NCBI RefSeq assembly: GCF_000425145.1 | Contig: NZ_AULF01000009.1 | Span: 1-64,000, forward strand | Direction: 5' to 3' | Source: Pedobacter glucosidilyticus DSM 23534 | GTDB lineage: Bacteria > Bacteroidota > Bacteroidia > Sphingobacteriales > Sphingobacteriaceae | DNA: 64,000 bases | In this document: positions 60,810 through 64,000 of the stretch, piece after piece | How the letters are laid out: each line of letters starts with the position of its first letter | Numbering within the stretch: the stretch's first letter is position 1 | Program-made: the position numbers and the translations under genes | Notes under the pieces: generated by a model | Database searches by the model: none | What the model was told of the DNA's origin: nothing | The model's input: only the letters and a program-made list of their open reading frames with translations

Positions 60810-63668
60810 ATGATGAAAAAAATACTCACCATCTTTTTTGCTTTAGGTATCATGGTATCTAATGCCCAAGTAATTAATAAAGCTATGAACTTTCCTGGTA
60901 ACGGAACTACTACACAGCAAGGTGTTTCCTTTCCAAATATCAATACGTTAAATAGCGTCACCCAATTTACTCTTGAAGCTTGGGTTTATATTGATAACTG
61001 GAATACAGGCAGTATAATGTTAACAGGTAACGGAACTGCAACAAACAGAATTGGCATACAATTAGGAACGCTACCAAATACCACAAAGGTATTATACTTT
61101 TATGTTGGTAATGGGGCAAATACTAGTTTACAGGTAAATAATCCTAATATTGATGATGGAGCATGGCACCATATAGCCATGGTTTTTGATGGCTCGCAGG
61201 CTACTGCTAATGATAGGATTAAGGTATATATAGACGGAATTGCCAAAACTACTGGTATAGTAAACAATGGTACTTTCCCTACTTCAACTGGAGTTGCAAC
61301 TAACCCTTTTTGGCTAGGAAGAGACTTCTTTAAAGGCCAGATAGATGAAGTAAGGATATGGAATATAGCATTAACACAAAGCCAGCTTGATAATAGAAAT
61401 ACAATCAATGCATACCATCCTTTGTATAACAATCTACTAGCTTATTGGAAAATGGATAACTTAACCAGTGGATTAGTGAAAGACAGTAAAGGAACAATAA
61501 ACGGGACCATAACGGCTACCACATCAGCCCTTACCACTGTTACCAATAACCCACAGTTTACTTATAAAGTCATAAGTGGTTATGTTCGTTCTAATTTTTA
61601 TGAAAATGCAAAAATTAGTAATGAACAAATTCTAAATAACAACGATCTCATTTATTTAACATGTAGCCCTTATGCCAATGGTGATTTATTCTTTGAATAT
61701 CCTATTAATGATGGAGTTCTTACCAACGCAAATTATTTAAGCAGCTTCAATGGTAGAAACGGAGTAATGAGTTTTGGAGGTAATGGAGCAAATATGAATT
61801 GTGGTAAAAATCTTTTAAATACCGCTACTGCCGGAGCTAACAGATTCTCTTTTGCTACTTGGGTTTATGTTGATAACTGGGTAGAAAATAGTTATATTTT
61901 TAGAAAGCAATCCTCTGCAAGTAATAGTATAGATTTACAATTGGGTGCTCAAGCTACTTCTACCTTATACCTTCATATAGCCAATGGTGGCGATAATTAC
62001 GTACAATTGAATAATTCAGGAATTGCAGATGGACAATGGCACCATGTAGCTGTTACTTATAATGGTGGTGCAGGAGCAAATTCACAAATAATCATCTATA
62101 TAGACGGAGTTAGTAAACCTTTAACCTATAAGAATGGGAATGGATTGTTACCAACTTCTGGTCCTTTCATTCAGTCAGACTTTGAATTAGGAACAAATTT
62201 TTCAGGTAAACTAGACGAAACCAGTGTAAGTTTATTGACTTTAAGCCAAAGTGAAGTTACAAGTGTTAGAAATGGTACTTATATAGAGAACAATACACCT
62301 AGTTTCAATAAAACCAAAGTAGCAGCTTATTGGAAGTATGATGATGCTGCCACTCCTGGAAAAGATTCTAGAACTTGGTTGGGAGTACTCAATGCTTTAA
62401 AATCCACAATCAATGGATATGATGGTATTAAGTTACGTTTAGGTGTTACCAACGGAGATTGGACTAGCATGATTACAAATTCTACAGCTAGACAAAATTT
62501 TGCTACCAATATTAATAATATTGTTCAAACCTATGGTCTCGATGGTGTAGATTTAGATTTTGAGTGGGCGTTAAACTCTCAACAATGGGCAGATTATAGT
62601 AGTACCATAATAGCAGTGGATGCAGCACTATCGCCAACATCCATCTTTTCAGTATCTCTTCACCCATTATATCATCAAATTAGTACATCAGCTATTGCAG
62701 CAGTAGATTTGGTGTCTATTCAATCTTACGGCCCCAACCCTAATAGGTTTCCTTACAGCCAATTTTTAGCCGATATAACTACGGTTACAAATTATGGATT
62801 TCCTAAACCTAAACTTTTAATGGGAGTACCGTTTTACGGAACTGCAAGTTCAAATCCTAGCCCAAGTGTTACTACGGGTTATAATGATATTCTCATTGCT
62901 AATCCTTCATTAAATCCTGCTTTAGATGAGGCAACCGTTAATGGCACAGCTTTCACTTTTAATGGTAAAAACACCATTATATCAAAAACTATTTATACAA
63001 GAGATCAATTATTAGGTGGTATTATGTCTTGGGATTTAGGTAATGATGCTACACTTTATTCCAATCCATTATCTTTATTAAGAGCCGTAAATACAATAGC
63101 AAATGCTAATATAGGTGAGCCAGATAATTTATTCTTACCTGTTAATATTTCATCATTTTCGGTAAAAGCCAATCTTTCATCGGTAAATGTATTATGGAAA
63201 ACTTCATCAGAACAAAACAGCCAACTTTTTGAAATAGAGCGTAGTATTAATGGTGTTGATTTTTCTGTCCTTGGCTCAGTTTCTGCAAATGGTAACTCCT
63301 CAAAAATAATTTCTTATCAATTTGATGATTTATCACCAGTAACAGGTATAGCTTATTATCGCTTAAAACAAATCGATCAAGATGGTAAATTTGAATATAG
63401 CGATGTTAAGTCTGTTCATTATTACCACGGAAAAAAGGTATCCATCAATATTTACCCTAATCCTGCAAAAGATAAGTTAATAATTAGTGGACCATCCACT
63501 GATATTAAAGAAGTAGTCTTTTCAGATTTAACAGGAAGAGAATTATGGAGAAAAGCTAATCCAGAAACATCTTTAATAATTCCAGAAAACATCAGCCCTG
63601 GAATATATATACTTACAGTAATTTATAAAGACGCCGTATACCAACAAAAAGTAGTTATGCAAAATTAA
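60810..63668 (+). CDS. GH18 chitinase/endo-N-acetylglucosaminidase with two LamG domains and T9SS sorting tail
   Basis: This is a 952-residue secreted enzyme. A signal peptide ends near NAQ (20). LamG-like domain 1 is at ~22-215. A GH18 N-terminal part is at ~252-312 (KVISGYVRSNFYENAKIS, then LIYLTCSPYANGDL). LamG-like domain 2 lies at ~314-512. The GH18 barrel resumes at ~525-765 with KLRLGVTNGDW and the catalytic motif D578-x-x-D-x-D-x-E585 (DGVDLDFE), then MGVPFYG and GGIMSWDLGND. Domain 2 therefore seems to be inserted between the second and third barrel strands. A fibronectin-like region (~775-870) and a C-terminal sorting domain (IYPNPAKDKLIISG ... GIYILTV) point to export by the type IX system. 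Confidence 0.88.
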   Translation: MMKKILTIFFALGIMVSNAQVINKAMNFPGNGTTTQQGVSFPNINTLNSVTQFTLEAWVYIDNWNTGSIMLTGNGTATNRIGIQLGTLPNTTKVLYFYVGNGANTSLQVNNPNIDDGAWHHIAMVFDGSQATANDRIKVYIDGIAKTTGIVNNGTFPTSTGVATNPFWLGRDFFKGQIDEVRIWNIALTQSQLDNRNTINAYHPLYNNLLAYWKMDNLTSGLVKDSKGTINGTITATTSALTTVTNNPQFTYKVISGYVRSNFYENAKISNEQILNNNDLIYLTCSPYANGDLFFEYPINDGVLTNANYLSSFNGRNGVMSFGGNGANMNCGKNLLNTATAGANRFSFATWVYVDNWVENSYIFRKQSSASNSIDLQLGAQATSTLYLHIANGGDNYVQLNNSGIADGQWHHVAVTYNGGAGANSQIIIYIDGVSKPLTYKNGNGLLPTSGPFIQSDFELGTNFSGKLDETSVSLLTLSQSEVTSVRNGTYIENNTPSFNKTKVAAYWKYDDAATPGKDSRTWLGVLNALKSTINGYDGIKLRLGVTNGDWTSMITNSTARQNFATNINNIVQTYGLDGVDLDFEWALNSQQWADYSSTIIAVDAALSPTSIFSVSLHPLYHQISTSAIAAVDLVSIQSYGPNPNRFPYSQFLADITTVTNYGFPKPKLLMGVPFYGTASSNPSPSVTTGYNDILIANPSLNPALDEATVNGTAFTFNGKNTIISKTIYTRDQLLGGIMSWDLGNDATLYSNPLSLLRAVNTIANANIGEPDNLFLPVNISSFSVKANLSSVNVLWKTSSEQNSQLFEIERSINGVDFSVLGSVSANGNSSKIISYQFDDLSPVTGIAYYRLKQIDQDGKFEYSDVKSVHYYHGKKVSINIYPNPAKDKLIISGPSTDIKEVVFSDLTGRELWRKANPETSLIIPENISPGIYILTVIYKDAVYQQKVVMQN

Positions 63669-63755
63669 TACAGAAACTACGGGTTAAAAATAACCTTGAT
63701 ACACAAGAAAATAATTAGAATAATCATCATTCTGCTAAGCTAAACTTTATCATTG

Positions 63756-63790
63756 ATATAAAACGGAGGATTTTATTCTCCGTTTTATAT
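63756..63790 (+). terminator. Rho-independent terminator after the GH18 gene
   Basis: ATATAAAACGGAG (63756-63768) pairs perfectly with CTCCGTTTTATAT (63778-63790) around a 9-base loop. It closes the enzyme cluster before the next gene. Confidence 0.88.
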
Positions 63791-63932
63791 AAAAATAAAC
63801 ACTTAAAACGTGAAAATATCAGCGATATATTGTTTGGTGATAAGCATGTTAAACTATACTAATTTTAAATCTGATACTGTAATAAAAATCCGATGAATTT
63901 AAATAATCACTTTTAACTTTAATGGTAACTAA

Positions 63933-64000
63933 ATGAAATTCTTAAAAATAACATTAACAACCCTAACAACATTACTAACGATATTAAATCATGTGAATGC
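63933..64000 (+). CDS. Start of a secreted protein, cut by window end
   Basis: From the ATG at 63933 the frame reads MKFLKITLTTLTTLLTILNH and continues to the window edge. It looks like a signal peptide. Nothing can be said about the mature protein. It follows a terminator, so it starts a new transcription unit. Confidence 0.6.
   Translation, partial: MKFLKITLTTLTTLLTILNHVN

Noticed and set aside
1-64000. CRISPR arrays, insertion sequences, prophage or rRNA genes
   Set aside because: I found no regular spacer-repeat array, no transposase or integrase motifs, no phage structural genes and no rRNA signature in either strand by reading.

Overview
The window looks like chromosome of a Bacteroidetes bacterium, most likely Sphingobacteriaceae (Pedobacter-like). 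The signs are AT-rich DNA, SusC/SusD and FecI/FecR gene sets, a hybrid two-component regulator, a putative T9SS sorting tail, DUF5606 and YwbE proteins, promoters of the TAnnTTTG type, and few Shine-Dalgarno sites. I see no insertion sequence, prophage, CRISPR array or rRNA. Family names come from reading motifs by eye; no database was searched.

Bases 1-10206 (all minus strand) are a polysaccharide-degradation locus. A 1375-residue hybrid sensor/AraC regulator comes first, then two paralogous secreted esterases, a secreted beta-helix protein, and a PL8 (chondroitin/hyaluronan-type) lyase that runs off the left edge.

Bases 10465-42879 are mainly housekeeping: tRNA-Glu, gap-GNAT-pgk, manA, a TonB receptor, ywbE, icd, dnaX, the rpsF-rpsR-rplI operon, mtgA, two Fe-S redox proteins, tRNA-Phe, lpxK-PNP-putative porin, a cyclophilin, DUF5606, a WecA/MraY-like transferase, a zinc phospholipase/nuclease-like protein, rpsT, radC, pheT, a coiled-coil protein, zapA, a probable 6S RNA and rny.

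Bases 43010-48317 hold an Mpo1-like membrane protein, then a TonB receptor and a lipoprotein. The receptor is preceded by an 11-bp phased repeat array that resembles a Pho box, so these two may be a phosphate-starvation uptake pair. A small lipoprotein follows.

Bases 49032-64000 are a second polysaccharide utilisation locus: ECF sigma, FecR anti-sigma, SusC, SusD, a sulfatase, GH20, GH16 and a large GH18 enzyme, then the start of another secreted protein. The enzyme set fits a sulfated, GlcNAc-containing glycan (keratan sulfate, mucin-type or chitin-like). The GH18 enzyme appears to carry a LamG-like domain inserted inside its catalytic barrel.

The observations I rate highest are the phased Pho-like array, the nested GH18 architecture, the 6S RNA candidate between zapA and rny, Shine-Dalgarno sites in front of rpsR and rplI, and a 36-codon ORF behind an ECF-like promoter.
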